In this document: in pieces, positions 9,901 to 19,080 of the stretch
Numbering within the stretch: position 1 is the first letter of the stretch
Layout of the letters: the number at the start of each line of letters is the position of its first letter
Origin: Actinoplanes sp. NBC_00393
GTDB lineage: Bacteria; Actinomycetota; Actinomycetes; Mycobacteriales; Micromonosporaceae
DNA length: 64,000 nucleotides
NCBI RefSeq assembly: GCF_036053395.1
Contig: NZ_CP107942.1
Coordinates: forward strand, 9,580,001-9,644,000
Reading direction: 5' to 3'
Notes under the pieces: model-generated
The model's database searches: none
Seen by the model: only the letters and a program-made list of their open reading frames with translations
Told to the model about the DNA's origin: nothing
Translations under genes and position numbers: made by a program

Positions 9901-10598
9901 AGGAAGCCCCGCAACCGGTTTTTACCAGCCCGGAGTGGTCCGGCTCGGAGAAGAACGGCCGCCGCTACTCGCCGTTCACGATCAACGTGGAGCGGCTCAA
10001 GCCGTGGCACACGATCACCGGGCGCCAGCACTTCTTCGTCGAGCACGACTGGGTCGCCGAACTGGGCGAGCAACTACCGGGATTCCGACCGCCGCTGAAC
10101 ATGGCCCGGCACTTCGGCAAGCCGGGCGACGCCGTGGACGGGGGAGTGACCGTACGGTTCCTGACCCCGCACGCCAAGTGGTCGATCCACTCGATGTACC
10201 ACGACAACGAACTGATGCTCGCCCTCTCCCGGGGCGGTCCGGTGATCTGGATGAGCGTCCCGGACGCCCTCAAGGTCGGCGTCGCCGACAACGACTGGAT
10301 CGAGGCGCACAACCGCAACGGCGTCGTGGTCGCCCGCGCGGTCGTCTCCCACCGGATGCCCGAGGGCACGGTCTTCCAGTACCACTCGCCGGAACGCACC
10401 GTGAACGTCCCCAAGGCCGAGAAGTCCGGCCGGCGCGGCGGCTACCACAACTCGATGACCCGGCTGCTGATCAAGCCGACCCATCTGGCCGGCGGCCACG
10501 CCCAGCTCACCTACGCCTTCAACTACTACGGCCCGATCGGCAGCCAGCGCGACGAGATCACCGTGATCCGCCGCCGCCGGCAGGAAGTGGAGTACTGA
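6942..10598 (+). CDS. narG: Respiratory nitrate reductase alpha subunit NarG
   Basis: A 1218-residue catalytic subunit of the membrane-bound, cytoplasm-facing nitrate reductase; it reduces nitrate to nitrite at a molybdenum bis-MGD cofactor with electrons from NarH. The FS0 cluster ligands are visible as [11 protein letters not shown] followed by [13 protein letters not shown] (His-Cys-Cys-Cys pattern). The Mo-ligand Asp lies in [20 protein letters not shown]. Further NarG landmarks are [16 protein letters not shown] and [20 protein letters not shown]. The start is a GTG with AGGAAG six bases upstream. The gene ends in a TGATG overlap with narH. It heads narGHJI and is likely under DevR control through the box at 6820. 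Confidence 0.98.
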   Translation: [1218 protein letters not shown]

Positions 10599-12199
10599 TG
10601 CGCATCCGCGCGCAGGTCGCCATGGTGATGAACCTGGACAAGTGCATCGGCTGCCACACCTGCTCGGTCACCTGCAAGCAGACGTGGACCAACCGGGAGG
10701 GGACCGAGTACGTCTGGTTCAACAACGTCGAGACCAAGCCCGGCATCGGCTACCCGAAGCACTACGAGGACCAGGAACGCTGGAAGGGCGGCTGGAAACT
10801 CGACGCGAAAGGCCGGCTGGTGCTGCGCTCCGGCGGCCGGGCCAAGCGGCTGTCCCGGATCTTCGCGAACCCAGACCTGCCGAGCATCGACGACTACTAC
10901 GAGCCGGCCACCTTCGACAAGGACATCCTGGTCAACGCACCGGGCGGCCTGGCCGACACCCCGGTGAAGAAGCCCTACTCGCAGCTGACCGGCGAGCCGA
11001 TGAAGATCGAGTGGGGCGCGAACTGGGAGGACTCCCTCGGCGGCAGCACCTTCGAGCAGGACCCGAACCTGAAGAACATGACTGAGAAGGTTCAGTTCGA
11101 GTTCGAGAAGACCTTCATGTTTCACCTGCCGCGGATCTGCGAGCACTGCCTCAACCCGGCGTGCGTGTCGGCGTGCCCGTCCGGCGCGATGTACAAGCGC
11201 GAGGAGGACGGCATCGTCCTGGTCGACCAGGACCGCTGCCGGGGCTGGCGGATGTGCGTCTCGGCCTGCCCGTACAAGAAGGTCTACGTCAACCACGCCA
11301 CCGGCAAGGCCGAGAAGTGCACCTTCTGCTTCCCGCGCATCGAGGCCGGGCAGCCCACCATCTGCAGCGAGACCTGCGTCGGCCGGCTGCGCTATCTGGG
11401 CATCCTCTGGTACGACGAGGACGCCGTCCTTGCCGCCGCATCAGTCCCCTCGGACGCTGACCTGCTGGATGCCCAGCGATCGGTCTTCCTCGACCCGTTC
11501 GACCCGGCCGTGCAACAGGCGGCCCGCGACGCCGGCCACCCGGACGAGTGGATCGAGGCGGCGATGGCGTCGCCGGTCTGGAAGCTGATCAGCGAGTACC
11601 GGATCGCGCTGCCGCTGCACCCGGAGTACCGGACGCTGCCGATGGTCTGGTACGTCCCGCCGCTGTCACCGGTGCTGGACGCGGCCGGCGCCGCTGGGCG
11701 CGACGACACCGACGCTGACGACATCTTCCACACCATCCAGGACCTGCGGATCCCAGTCGAATACCTGGCGTCGCTGTTCACCGCGGGCGACACCGAGGTG
11801 GCCGGCGGAGTACTGATGAAACTCGCCGCGATGCGGTCATACATGCGGGCCCGCACCCTGGACGGCACCGTCGCCCAGGAGATCCTCGACGGCATCGGCA
11901 TGACGGGCGCGCAGGTCGAAGCCATGTACCGGCTCCTCGCCATCGCCAAGTACGACGAGCGGTACGTCATCCCGGCCGCCCACGCCAAGGACGCCGCCGC
12001 CCTCGAAGCTCAGGCCGCCGCCCAACCGGACTGCTCACTGGACTGCGAGGGCGGCCCGGGCATGGGCGGTGAGGCCGTCGTCGAACGGTTCCACCTGGTC
12101 GACGCCGAACAGGTACGCCCGGGGCGGCCCGGCCTGTTCTCCCGGCGCGGCGACGGCCGGCGTGGCCTGACCATCAACCCGCTGCGGGGCCGGTCATGA
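10598..12199 (+). CDS. narH: Respiratory nitrate reductase beta subunit NarH
   Basis: A 533-residue iron-sulfur subunit that carries electrons from NarI to NarG. Four ferredoxin-type Cys groups are visible: CIGCHTCSVTC near the N-terminus, CEHCLNPACVSACP, CRGWRMCVSACP and CTFCFPRIEAGQPTICSETC. The Trp in CRGWRMC is the substitution known in NarH that makes one centre a 3Fe-4S cluster. The open frame extends far upstream inside narG, but the ATG at 10598 overlaps the narG stop by one base and starts directly at the conserved MRIRAQVAMVMNLDKCIGC. The C-terminus has a Cys pair (PDCSLDC) and a basic tail. Confidence 0.98.
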   Translation: MRIRAQVAMVMNLDKCIGCHTCSVTCKQTWTNREGTEYVWFNNVETKPGIGYPKHYEDQERWKGGWKLDAKGRLVLRSGGRAKRLSRIFANPDLPSIDDYYEPATFDKDILVNAPGGLADTPVKKPYSQLTGEPMKIEWGANWEDSLGGSTFEQDPNLKNMTEKVQFEFEKTFMFHLPRICEHCLNPACVSACPSGAMYKREEDGIVLVDQDRCRGWRMCVSACPYKKVYVNHATGKAEKCTFCFPRIEAGQPTICSETCVGRLRYLGILWYDEDAVLAAASVPSDADLLDAQRSVFLDPFDPAVQQAARDAGHPDEWIEAAMASPVWKLISEYRIALPLHPEYRTLPMVWYVPPLSPVLDAAGAAGRDDTDADDIFHTIQDLRIPVEYLASLFTAGDTEVAGGVLMKLAAMRSYMRARTLDGTVAQEILDGIGMTGAQVEAMYRLLAIAKYDERYVIPAAHAKDAAALEAQAAAQPDCSLDCEGGPGMGGEAVVERFHLVDAEQVRPGRPGLFSRRGDGRRGLTINPLRGRS

Positions 12200-12864
12200 C
12201 GTTGACATCCGCTCGTCCCACCGCATCGGTCCTGCCGGCCGAGCGGGCCCGGATCTTCCAGCTCGCCTCGCTGCTACTCACCTACCCGGACGACGAGCTG
12301 CTCACCGCCGGTCCGCAACTGCGGACGGCCGCCGCCGACCTCCCACAGATCCAAGAGTTCTTGGACTGGCTGCTCACCGCCAGCCCGACCGAGGCGCAGC
12401 GCCACTACGTGCAGACGTTCGACCTGCGGCGCCGGTCAGGGCTCTATCTGACCTACTACCTGCACGGTGACACCCGCAAGCGCGGGATGGCGCTTCTCAT
12501 GCTCAAGCAGCGCTACCGCGCCCGCGGGCTGCGGCTCGCCGACGGGGAACTTCCCGACCTGCTACCGATCGTCCTGGAGTTCGCGGCCACCGTCGGACCC
12601 GGTGACGGCGAGGCGCCACTGCGGCAGCACCGGCAGGGCATCGAACTGCTACGAGCAGCACTGCACGAGACGCGCACGCCGTACGCCAAGGTTCTGGACG
12701 CGGTCTGCGCCGCCCTGCCTGATCTCACCGATGACGACCGCGCCGCGATCGCCGCCCTCGCCTTCGACGGCCCACCGGTCGAGACCGTCGGCCTCGACAC
12801 GATCGGCCTCGGACCCGACCTGTCCGCCTACCCCGCCTGCTCACCCGCGGAGGCCTCGAGATGA
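12196..12864 (+). CDS. narJ: Nitrate reductase assembly chaperone NarJ
   Basis: A 222-residue TorD-family chaperone needed for insertion of the molybdenum cofactor into NarG before docking to NarI; it is not part of the final enzyme. Typical NarJ features are the N-terminal LASLLLTYPDDELL, HYVQTFDLRRRSGLYLTYY in the middle, and the helical LPDLLPIVLEF. The ATG overlaps the narH stop by four bases (ATGA), so translation is probably coupled. Confidence 0.95.
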   Translation: MTLTSARPTASVLPAERARIFQLASLLLTYPDDELLTAGPQLRTAAADLPQIQEFLDWLLTASPTEAQRHYVQTFDLRRRSGLYLTYYLHGDTRKRGMALLMLKQRYRARGLRLADGELPDLLPIVLEFAATVGPGDGEAPLRQHRQGIELLRAALHETRTPYAKVLDAVCAALPDLTDDDRAAIAALAFDGPPVETVGLDTIGLGPDLSAYPACSPAEASR

Positions 12865-13610
12865 ACGTTCTGCTGTGGGTCGTGATCCCGTACGCCTGCC
12901 TGGCGGTGTTCGTGGCCGGACACGTGTGGCGGTGGCGGCACGACCAGTTCGGCTGGACCACCCACACCAGCCAGCTCTTGGAGAACCGCCTGCTGCGGCT
13001 CGGCTCGCCCCTGTTCCACCTGGGCGCGTTCGGGGTGATCGGCGGGCACGCGATGGGCCTGCTGGTTCCCGCCTCGTGGACGGAAGCACTGGGGATCTCG
13101 GAGCACACCTATCACGTGGTGTCGGTCACCGGCGGCACGGTCACCGGCGTGATGCTGGTGGCCGGCCTGGCGCTGCTGATCGCGCGCCGTTTCGTCGTCA
13201 GCGGCCGGGTCCGGAAGGTCACCACGACCATGGACAAGGTTTTGTACGTGGCGCTGGCGGCCATGGTGGTGCTCGGCATGAGCGGCACCGTCGTGATCAA
13301 CCTGTTCGGCGAGGGATACGACTACCGGGAGACGATCGCGGTCTGGTTCCGGGGCATCTTCTGGTTCCAGCCGGATCCCGCGCTGATGACCGGGGCGCCG
13401 CTGGTCTTCCAACTGCACGCCCTCGGTGGGTTCCTGTTCCTGGCGCTCTGGCCGTTCACCCGCCTGGTGCATGTGTGGTCCGCGCCGATGGCGTACCTGT
13501 GGCGCCCGTACGTCGTCTACCGCCGCCGGCGCGGCCCCGCCCCCGCCGCCCAGCAGGCGCCCGCGGCGGTCCGCGACGCCACCCGCCACCCGGCCGTCAA
13601 CAGGCAGTGA
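12861..13610 (+). CDS. narI: Respiratory nitrate reductase gamma subunit NarI (cytochrome b)
   Basis: A 249-residue membrane subunit with five helices that oxidises menaquinol and passes electrons to NarH through two b-haems. Candidate haem histidines are in FHLGAFGVIGGHAMG near residue 55 and QLHALGGFLFLALWPFTRLVH near residue 190. The ATG overlaps the narJ stop by four bases. The tail is Arg- and Ala/Pro-rich. It closes the narGHJI operon; 228 bases then separate it from adhE. Confidence 0.96.
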   Translation: MNVLLWVVIPYACLAVFVAGHVWRWRHDQFGWTTHTSQLLENRLLRLGSPLFHLGAFGVIGGHAMGLLVPASWTEALGISEHTYHVVSVTGGTVTGVMLVAGLALLIARRFVVSGRVRKVTTTMDKVLYVALAAMVVLGMSGTVVINLFGEGYDYRETIAVWFRGIFWFQPDPALMTGAPLVFQLHALGGFLFLALWPFTRLVHVWSAPMAYLWRPYVVYRRRRGPAPAAQQAPAAVRDATRHPAVNRQ

Positions 13611-13621
13611 CCCGGCGCGAA

Positions 13622-13641
13622 CCCGGGACTTGTGGCCTGTT
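13622..13641 (+). promoter_or_regulatory. Degenerate DosR-like box upstream of adhE
   Basis: The core GGGACTTGTGGCCT at 13625-13638 matches 10 of 14 positions of the DosR core. It has the same GGGACTTNNGGCCY shape as the elements before the USP genes at 34396 and 52917. It lies about 205 bases before the adhE ATG and just after narI. Binding is an inference. Confidence 0.4.
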
Positions 13642-13838
13642 GCGCCGGGACCGGCGACTCGGGCATCGAGATCGATGATCGACCAGGCTGAAGGTGTCGG
13701 GAACCGCATCTCAGTATTGATCGATACGGCGGGTCCGACCGGCGCCTGCGGGACATGCTCGAAAGGAGCACCTGCCCGGCGGGGAAGCGAGCACACGCGA
13801 GAGCCGAAAGTACCGACGACAGCCGAGGTGACGAGAGC

Positions 13839-16478
13839 ATGACCGCGGATCAGCAGACCGCCGCACCGTCCGACGTTTCCATCATGATTGACGCCCTGGT
13901 GACCGCGGGTTTGAAGGCGCTGGCCGACTACGACGCCTTCGACCAGGAGAAGATCGACCACATCGTCAAGAAGGCGTCGGTGGCGGCCCTGGACCGGCAC
14001 GCCGTGCTGGCGAAGCTCGCGGTCGAGGAGACCGGCCGTGGCGTCTTCGAGGACAAGGCGGTCAAGAACATCTTCGCCTGTGAGCACGTCACGCACAGCA
14101 TGGCGAAGCTGCGCACCGTCGGTGTGATCAGCGAGGACGAGATCAGCGGCATCACCGAGATCGCGGATCCAGTCGGTGTAGTCGCGGGTATCACCCCGGT
14201 CACCAACCCGACCTCCACGGCGATCTTCAAGGCGCTGCTGGCGCTGAAGACCCGCAACCCGATCGTGTTCGCGTTCCACCCGGCGGCGCAGCGGTGCAGC
14301 GTCGAAGCGGTGCGGATCGTCCGGGACGCCGCGATCGCGGCCGGAGCGCCGGAGAACTGCATCCAGTGGATCGAGCACCCGTCGGTCGAGGCGACCACCG
14401 CGCTGATGCACCACCCCGGCATCGCCACGATCCTGGCTACCGGCGGCAACAACATGGTCCGGGCGGCGTACTCGGCCGGCAAACCCGCCCTCGGCGTCGG
14501 CGCCGGCAACGTGCCCGCCTGGATCGAGAAGAGCGCCAAACTCAAGCGTGCCGTCAACGACATCGTGCTGTCGAAATCCTTCGACAACGGCATGATCTGC
14601 GCCTCCGAACAGGCCGCGATCATCGACGACGAGATCTACGACGCCGCCCTCGACGAGTTCCGCTCCCTGCACGCCTACGTCGCCTCCGCCGACGAGAAGC
14701 GGATGCTGGAAGAGTTCATCTTCGGCACCGCCGCCTACGGCACCGCGTGCAGCGGAGCGAAGCTCAACCCGGACGTGGTGGGCCAGTCGGCGGCCTGGAT
14801 CGCCGAACACGCCGGGTTCAGCGTGCCGCCGAAGACATCGGTGATTCTCGCCGAGGTCGGCGAGGTCGGCCCGAACGAGCCGTTGACCCGGGAGAAGCTG
14901 TGCCCCGTCCTCGCGGTGCTGCGGGTCCGGTCGCGTGATGAGGGCCTGCGCGCCGCGACCGAGATGGTGGAGTTCCACGGGCTCGGGCACAGCGCGGCGA
15001 TCCACACCGAGGACGAGGAGCTGGTCGTCGAGTTCGGCAAGCGGGTCAAAGCGGTCCGGGTGATCTGGAACTCGCCGGCCTCGCAGGGCGGCATCGGCGA
15101 CATGTACAACGCGTTCCTGCCGTCGATGACGCTGGGCTGCGGCAGCTACGGACGCAACTCGGTGTCGAACAACGTGTCGGCGGTCAACCTCATCAACGTC
15201 AAGAGGATCGGCAGGCGCACCAACAACATGCAATGGTTCAAGGTGCCGTCGAAGATCTACTTCGAGCCGCACGCCATCCGCTACCTCGCTGACATGCCCG
15301 ACGTGCACCGCGTTACCGTCGTCACCGACGCGACGATGACCCGGCTCGGCTTCGTCGACCGGATCAACCGGGTCCTGCAGCGGCGCCCGAACCAGGTCGC
15401 GTTGCAGATCATCGACGACGTGGAACCCGAACCGCGGATGACCACCGTCGACCGGGGCGCCGAACTGATGCGCTCGTTCCGCCCGGACACGATCATCGCG
15501 CTCGGCGGTGGCTCGGCCATGGACGCCGCGAAGGTGATGTGGCTCAAATACGAGCACCCCGAAGTCGACTTCGACGACATGCGGGAGAAGTTCTTCGACA
15601 TCCGCAAGCGGGCGTTCGCCTTCCCGAACCTCGGCGAGAAGGCCCGCCTGGTCTGCGTGCCGACGACCTCGGGCACCGGCGCGGAGGTGACCCCGTTCGC
15701 GGTCATCACCGACCACCGCACCGGCAAGAAATACCCTCTGGCGGACTACGCGCTCACGCCGACGGTGGCGATCGTCGACCCGATGCTGACCGCCAGCATG
15801 CCGCGGGCCATCGCCGCCGACAGCGGCTTCGACGCACTCACCCACGCCATCGAGTCGTACGTGTCGGTGTACGCCAACGACTTCACCGACGGTCTCGCCC
15901 TGCACGCCATCCGGCTGATCTTCGCCAACCTCGAACAGTCGGTGGTGCACGGCGACACCGAGGCGAGAGAGCGGATGCACAACGCCGGCACCATCGCCGG
16001 CATGGCGTTCGGCAGCGCGTTCCTCGGCATCGTGCACGCCATGTCGCACACCCTCGGCGCGACCTTCCACATCGCCCACGGCCGCACCAACGCGGTGCTA
16101 CTGCCGCACGTTATCCGCTACAACGGCACCCCGCCGTCGAAGCTGTCCGGCTGGCCCAAGTACGAGAACTACAAGGCGCCGCAGCGGTTCGCCGACATCG
16201 CCGGCATGCTCGGACTGCCGGCCGCCAACCCGGCCGAGGCGGTCGAGGCGCTGGCCGCGGCGGTCGAACGGCTACGGACCGCAGTCGGGATCGAATCGTC
16301 GTTCTCCCAGATCGGCGTCGACGAGAAGGCGTACCTCGCCTCCCTGCCGCAACAGGCCCTCAACGCCTACGAGGACCAATGCGCGCCGGCCAACCCGCGG
16401 ATGCCGATGCTCGACGACATGCAGGAACTCATGCGCGCCGCCTACTACGGCACCGGCCACGACGAAACACACGGCTGA
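13839..16478 (+). CDS. adhE: Bifunctional acetaldehyde-CoA / alcohol dehydrogenase AdhE
   Basis: An 879-residue fusion enzyme converting acetyl-CoA to acetaldehyde and then ethanol, using two NADH; in fermenting bacteria it forms spirosome filaments. The N-terminal aldehyde dehydrogenase half (about 1-440) contains the catalytic Cys in SFDNGMICASEQ and the TGGNNMVRAAYSAGKP loop. The C-terminal iron-type alcohol dehydrogenase half has GGGSAMDAAKVMW, PTTSGTGAEVTPFAVI and the metal-binding region HAMSHTLGATFHIAHG. The frame opens earlier, but the ATG at 13839 begins MTADQQTAAPSDV just before the conserved domain. It is placed between nitrate and NO reductases, with a strong hairpin after its stop. 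It would dispose of reducing power made by the fermentation genes at 37-52 kb. Confidence 0.97.
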   Translation: MTADQQTAAPSDVSIMIDALVTAGLKALADYDAFDQEKIDHIVKKASVAALDRHAVLAKLAVEETGRGVFEDKAVKNIFACEHVTHSMAKLRTVGVISEDEISGITEIADPVGVVAGITPVTNPTSTAIFKALLALKTRNPIVFAFHPAAQRCSVEAVRIVRDAAIAAGAPENCIQWIEHPSVEATTALMHHPGIATILATGGNNMVRAAYSAGKPALGVGAGNVPAWIEKSAKLKRAVNDIVLSKSFDNGMICASEQAAIIDDEIYDAALDEFRSLHAYVASADEKRMLEEFIFGTAAYGTACSGAKLNPDVVGQSAAWIAEHAGFSVPPKTSVILAEVGEVGPNEPLTREKLCPVLAVLRVRSRDEGLRAATEMVEFHGLGHSAAIHTEDEELVVEFGKRVKAVRVIWNSPASQGGIGDMYNAFLPSMTLGCGSYGRNSVSNNVSAVNLINVKRIGRRTNNMQWFKVPSKIYFEPHAIRYLADMPDVHRVTVVTDATMTRLGFVDRINRVLQRRPNQVALQIIDDVEPEPRMTTVDRGAELMRSFRPDTIIALGGGSAMDAAKVMWLKYEHPEVDFDDMREKFFDIRKRAFAFPNLGEKARLVCVPTTSGTGAEVTPFAVITDHRTGKKYPLADYALTPTVAIVDPMLTASMPRAIAADSGFDALTHAIESYVSVYANDFTDGLALHAIRLIFANLEQSVVHGDTEARERMHNAGTIAGMAFGSAFLGIVHAMSHTLGATFHIAHGRTNAVLLPHVIRYNGTPPSKLSGWPKYENYKAPQRFADIAGMLGLPAANPAEAVEALAAAVERLRTAVGIESSFSQIGVDEKAYLASLPQQALNAYEDQCAPANPRMPMLDDMQELMRAAYYGTGHDETHG

Positions 16479-16482
16479 CCTC

Positions 16483-16518
16483 GCGCCGGGTGGCCGCACG
16501 CATGAGGCCATCCGGCGC
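16483..16518 (+). terminator. Hairpin terminator after adhE
   Basis: GCGCCGGGTGGCC (16483-16495) pairs with GGCCATCCGGCGC (16506-16518), a 13-base stem with one G-T wobble and a 10-base loop. It starts five bases after the adhE stop codon. There is no T-run, as is common for actinobacterial terminators. Confidence 0.75.
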
Positions 16519-16665
16519 CCGCCCGACCCGGCGAATCAAGATCGGCCGGTTTGGTTTCAAATGCTGCTTATTCGTACGTTCGAGGGTAAGAACCGCTTCT
16601 TCGTCCGCGGCATCTGACTTCTCGCTACGGTCGGGTCGATCGCTGGTGCGACGAAGGGCCGACTG

Positions 16666-19080
16666 GTGTCTGATCAAGCGCGGGTAAAGGGCTCCGACCG
16701 TGCGGAGTTGCGCCTCTCGAAGGGATGGGTCCAGGGCGTTGCCCTGGTCATGGTCTTCGGTTTCTTCGTCATGGGCATGCTGGCCCTGAGGACCTACACC
16801 GACTCGATGCCGTTACCGAAGCAGGTGACCGGCCCGAGCGGTGAAGTGCTCTACACCGGCGCGGAGGTGACGGCCGGGCAGCAGACCTTCTTGCGCCGCG
16901 GGTTGCAGCAGTACGGCTCCGTGATGGGGCACGGCGCCTACCTCGGTCCGGATTACACCGCCGAGTATCTGCGCATCTCGGCCGAGCACATCAGGGACGG
17001 TCTCGCCGTCTCCGGACAGCAGGAGCCCGCCGAGGCAGCGAAACGGATGCTGCGCGAGAACCGGTACGACGAGGCGACCGGCAGCCTCGCCTTCACCGCC
17101 GAGCAGGTCGCTGCCTTCGAGGCCGCTACCAGGCATTACGCCGACTTCTTCGGCGCCGAAAGCACGAAGTACGGTCTCCTGCCCAAGGTGATCACCGACC
17201 CTCAGGAGATCCACGAGCTGACCGCGTTCTTCTCGTGGACGGCCTGGGCGAGCGCCGCGGAGCGGCCCGGGCACAGCTACTCCTACACCAACAACTGGCC
17301 GCCCGAACCACGCGTCGACAACACCCCGACCGCCGACATCGTGGTCTGGTCAGGCCTGTCGCTGACGGCTCTGCTGGTCGGCCTCGGCGCGCTGTTCGCG
17401 TTGTACGGGCGCTGGAGCCGGACTATCGGCTGGCACGCCTCCGAGCAGCCGAGCCTGGCGTTCCGTCAGCCCGGCGAGGTCCAGATCACCAAGGCACAGA
17501 AAGTGACCGCGTGGTTCTTCTTCGTCGTGGCCGCGCTGTTCCTGGTGCAGTCTCTGCTGGGCGGGGCCATCGAGCATTACCGCGCCGATCTGAGCACGTT
17601 CTTCGGCATCGATCTCGCGCAGGTGCTGCCGTTCAACCTGGCTCGCACCTGGCATGTACAGCTGGCGCTGTTCTGGACGGCGGCAGCGTTCCTCGCGGCC
17701 GGCGTGTTCCTCACGCCGATCATCGCAGGCCGGGAACCGCGCCGGCAGCATTGGCTGGCGTGGGGGCTGCTCGGTGCGCTGGTGATCGTGGTGGTCGGCT
17801 CCATGACCGGGGAAGCGATCAGCATCTTCGGCGCCGACTGGGCCAAGGGGTCGATCTTCTTCGACCAGCAGTGGGAATATCTGGACCTGCCGAGGTTCTG
17901 GCAGGCGCTGCTGGTGATCGGATTGTTCCTGTGGATCGCGATCGTCTATCGCGGGATCCGATCCCGGCTGAGGACCGAGCACCGGCTCAACATGCCATGG
18001 CTGTTCTTCTACGCCGGCCTGGCGATCCCGGCGTTCTACGCGGTCGGCATGCTGGCGTCGGCGCAGAGCCATCTGACCGTGGCGGAGTTCTGGCGGTTCT
18101 GGGTCGTGCACCTGTGGGTGGAGGACTTCCTGGAGCTGTTCACCACGGTGATGGTGGCCTACATCTTCGTGATGCTCGGGGTGGTCCGGCGCCGGATCGC
18201 CATCCAGATCATCTTCCTCGACGTCATCCTCTACTCCGCGGGCGGCGTGATCGGGACGATGCACCACCTGTACTTCTCCGGCACACCGGTGGAGCACATG
18301 GCGCTGGGCGCGTTCTTCTCGGCGCTCGAGGTGGTCCCGCTGACGTTCCTGACCGTCGAAGCGTGGACCTTCCTGCAGTTGGGCTCTCGGCAGCAGGCTC
18401 GTAGCAGCGCGCCGTTCCCGCACCGATGGGCGGTGATGTTCCTGGTCGCCGTGGGTTTCTGGAACTTCGTCGGCGCGGGCGTCTTCGGCTTCTTGATCAA
18501 TCTGCCGCTCGTGTCGTACTTCCAGATCGGCACAGCGCTGACCGCCAACCACGGACACGGCGCGATGATGGGCGTCTACGGCATGCTCGCCGTCGGCTTG
18601 GCGCTCTTCGCGCTGCGCTACATCGTTCCCGCGTCGAAATGGCCGGACAAACTGGCGAAGATCTCGTTCTGGTCGCTCAACATCGGGCTGGCCTGGATGG
18701 TGTTCGTGACCCTGCTGCCGTTGGGCATCCTGCAACTGTGGCACTCGGTCAACGACGGGTACTTCGAGGCACGCACGCTCGGCTACATCACCGAACCGGG
18801 CAACGCCTTCCTCGAATGGATGCGGATGCCCGGCGACCTCATCCTGATCATCGGCGGGGTGCTGCCGTTCCTGTGGATCACGTATCTCGGCATCCGCCAC
18901 GGCATCAAGCCGACGGCGACCGAGCTGCCACCGGAGACGCTCTACGTCGAGGAGACCGCTGAGGCCGCGCAGGACCGCACCGGTCTTCCGGCCATGAGCA
19001 GTGCCGGCGCCGAGGGTGGGCTGCGCCGATCGCGTAGCCGCTACGCCTCCGACCTTCGTGAGGAGGCGGAAGGGCCGTGA
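16666..19080 (+). CDS. norZ: Quinol-dependent nitric oxide reductase (qNor)
   Basis: An 804-residue single-subunit NO reductase that reduces 2 NO to N2O with electrons from quinol. An N-terminal helix (residues 23-43) and a periplasmic domain with QQTFLRRGLQQYGSVMGHGAY replace the NorC subunit. The catalytic NorB-like part follows, with about 12 helices and haem/iron ligands in RTWHVQLALFW, VVHLWVEDFLELFTT, GTMHHLYFSG and ANHGHGAMMGVYGM. The start is a GTG with GAAGGG upstream. The C-terminus has an extra cytoplasmic tail ending RSRSRYASDLREEAEG, which is partly repeated in the next gene product. The gene overlaps the next ORF by four bases, starting a four-gene operon. Confidence 0.95.
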   Translation: MSDQARVKGSDRAELRLSKGWVQGVALVMVFGFFVMGMLALRTYTDSMPLPKQVTGPSGEVLYTGAEVTAGQQTFLRRGLQQYGSVMGHGAYLGPDYTAEYLRISAEHIRDGLAVSGQQEPAEAAKRMLRENRYDEATGSLAFTAEQVAAFEAATRHYADFFGAESTKYGLLPKVITDPQEIHELTAFFSWTAWASAAERPGHSYSYTNNWPPEPRVDNTPTADIVVWSGLSLTALLVGLGALFALYGRWSRTIGWHASEQPSLAFRQPGEVQITKAQKVTAWFFFVVAALFLVQSLLGGAIEHYRADLSTFFGIDLAQVLPFNLARTWHVQLALFWTAAAFLAAGVFLTPIIAGREPRRQHWLAWGLLGALVIVVVGSMTGEAISIFGADWAKGSIFFDQQWEYLDLPRFWQALLVIGLFLWIAIVYRGIRSRLRTEHRLNMPWLFFYAGLAIPAFYAVGMLASAQSHLTVAEFWRFWVVHLWVEDFLELFTTVMVAYIFVMLGVVRRRIAIQIIFLDVILYSAGGVIGTMHHLYFSGTPVEHMALGAFFSALEVVPLTFLTVEAWTFLQLGSRQQARSSAPFPHRWAVMFLVAVGFWNFVGAGVFGFLINLPLVSYFQIGTALTANHGHGAMMGVYGMLAVGLALFALRYIVPASKWPDKLAKISFWSLNIGLAWMVFVTLLPLGILQLWHSVNDGYFEARTLGYITEPGNAFLEWMRMPGDLILIIGGVLPFLWITYLGIRHGIKPTATELPPETLYVEETAEAAQDRTGLPAMSSAGAEGGLRRSRSRYASDLREEAEGP

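Noticed and set aside
12828..16079. 1083-codon open frame antisense to narI and adhE
   Set aside because: A GC-rich shadow of well-supported genes; composition is dominated by Arg, Gly, Asp and Val with no recognisable domain.
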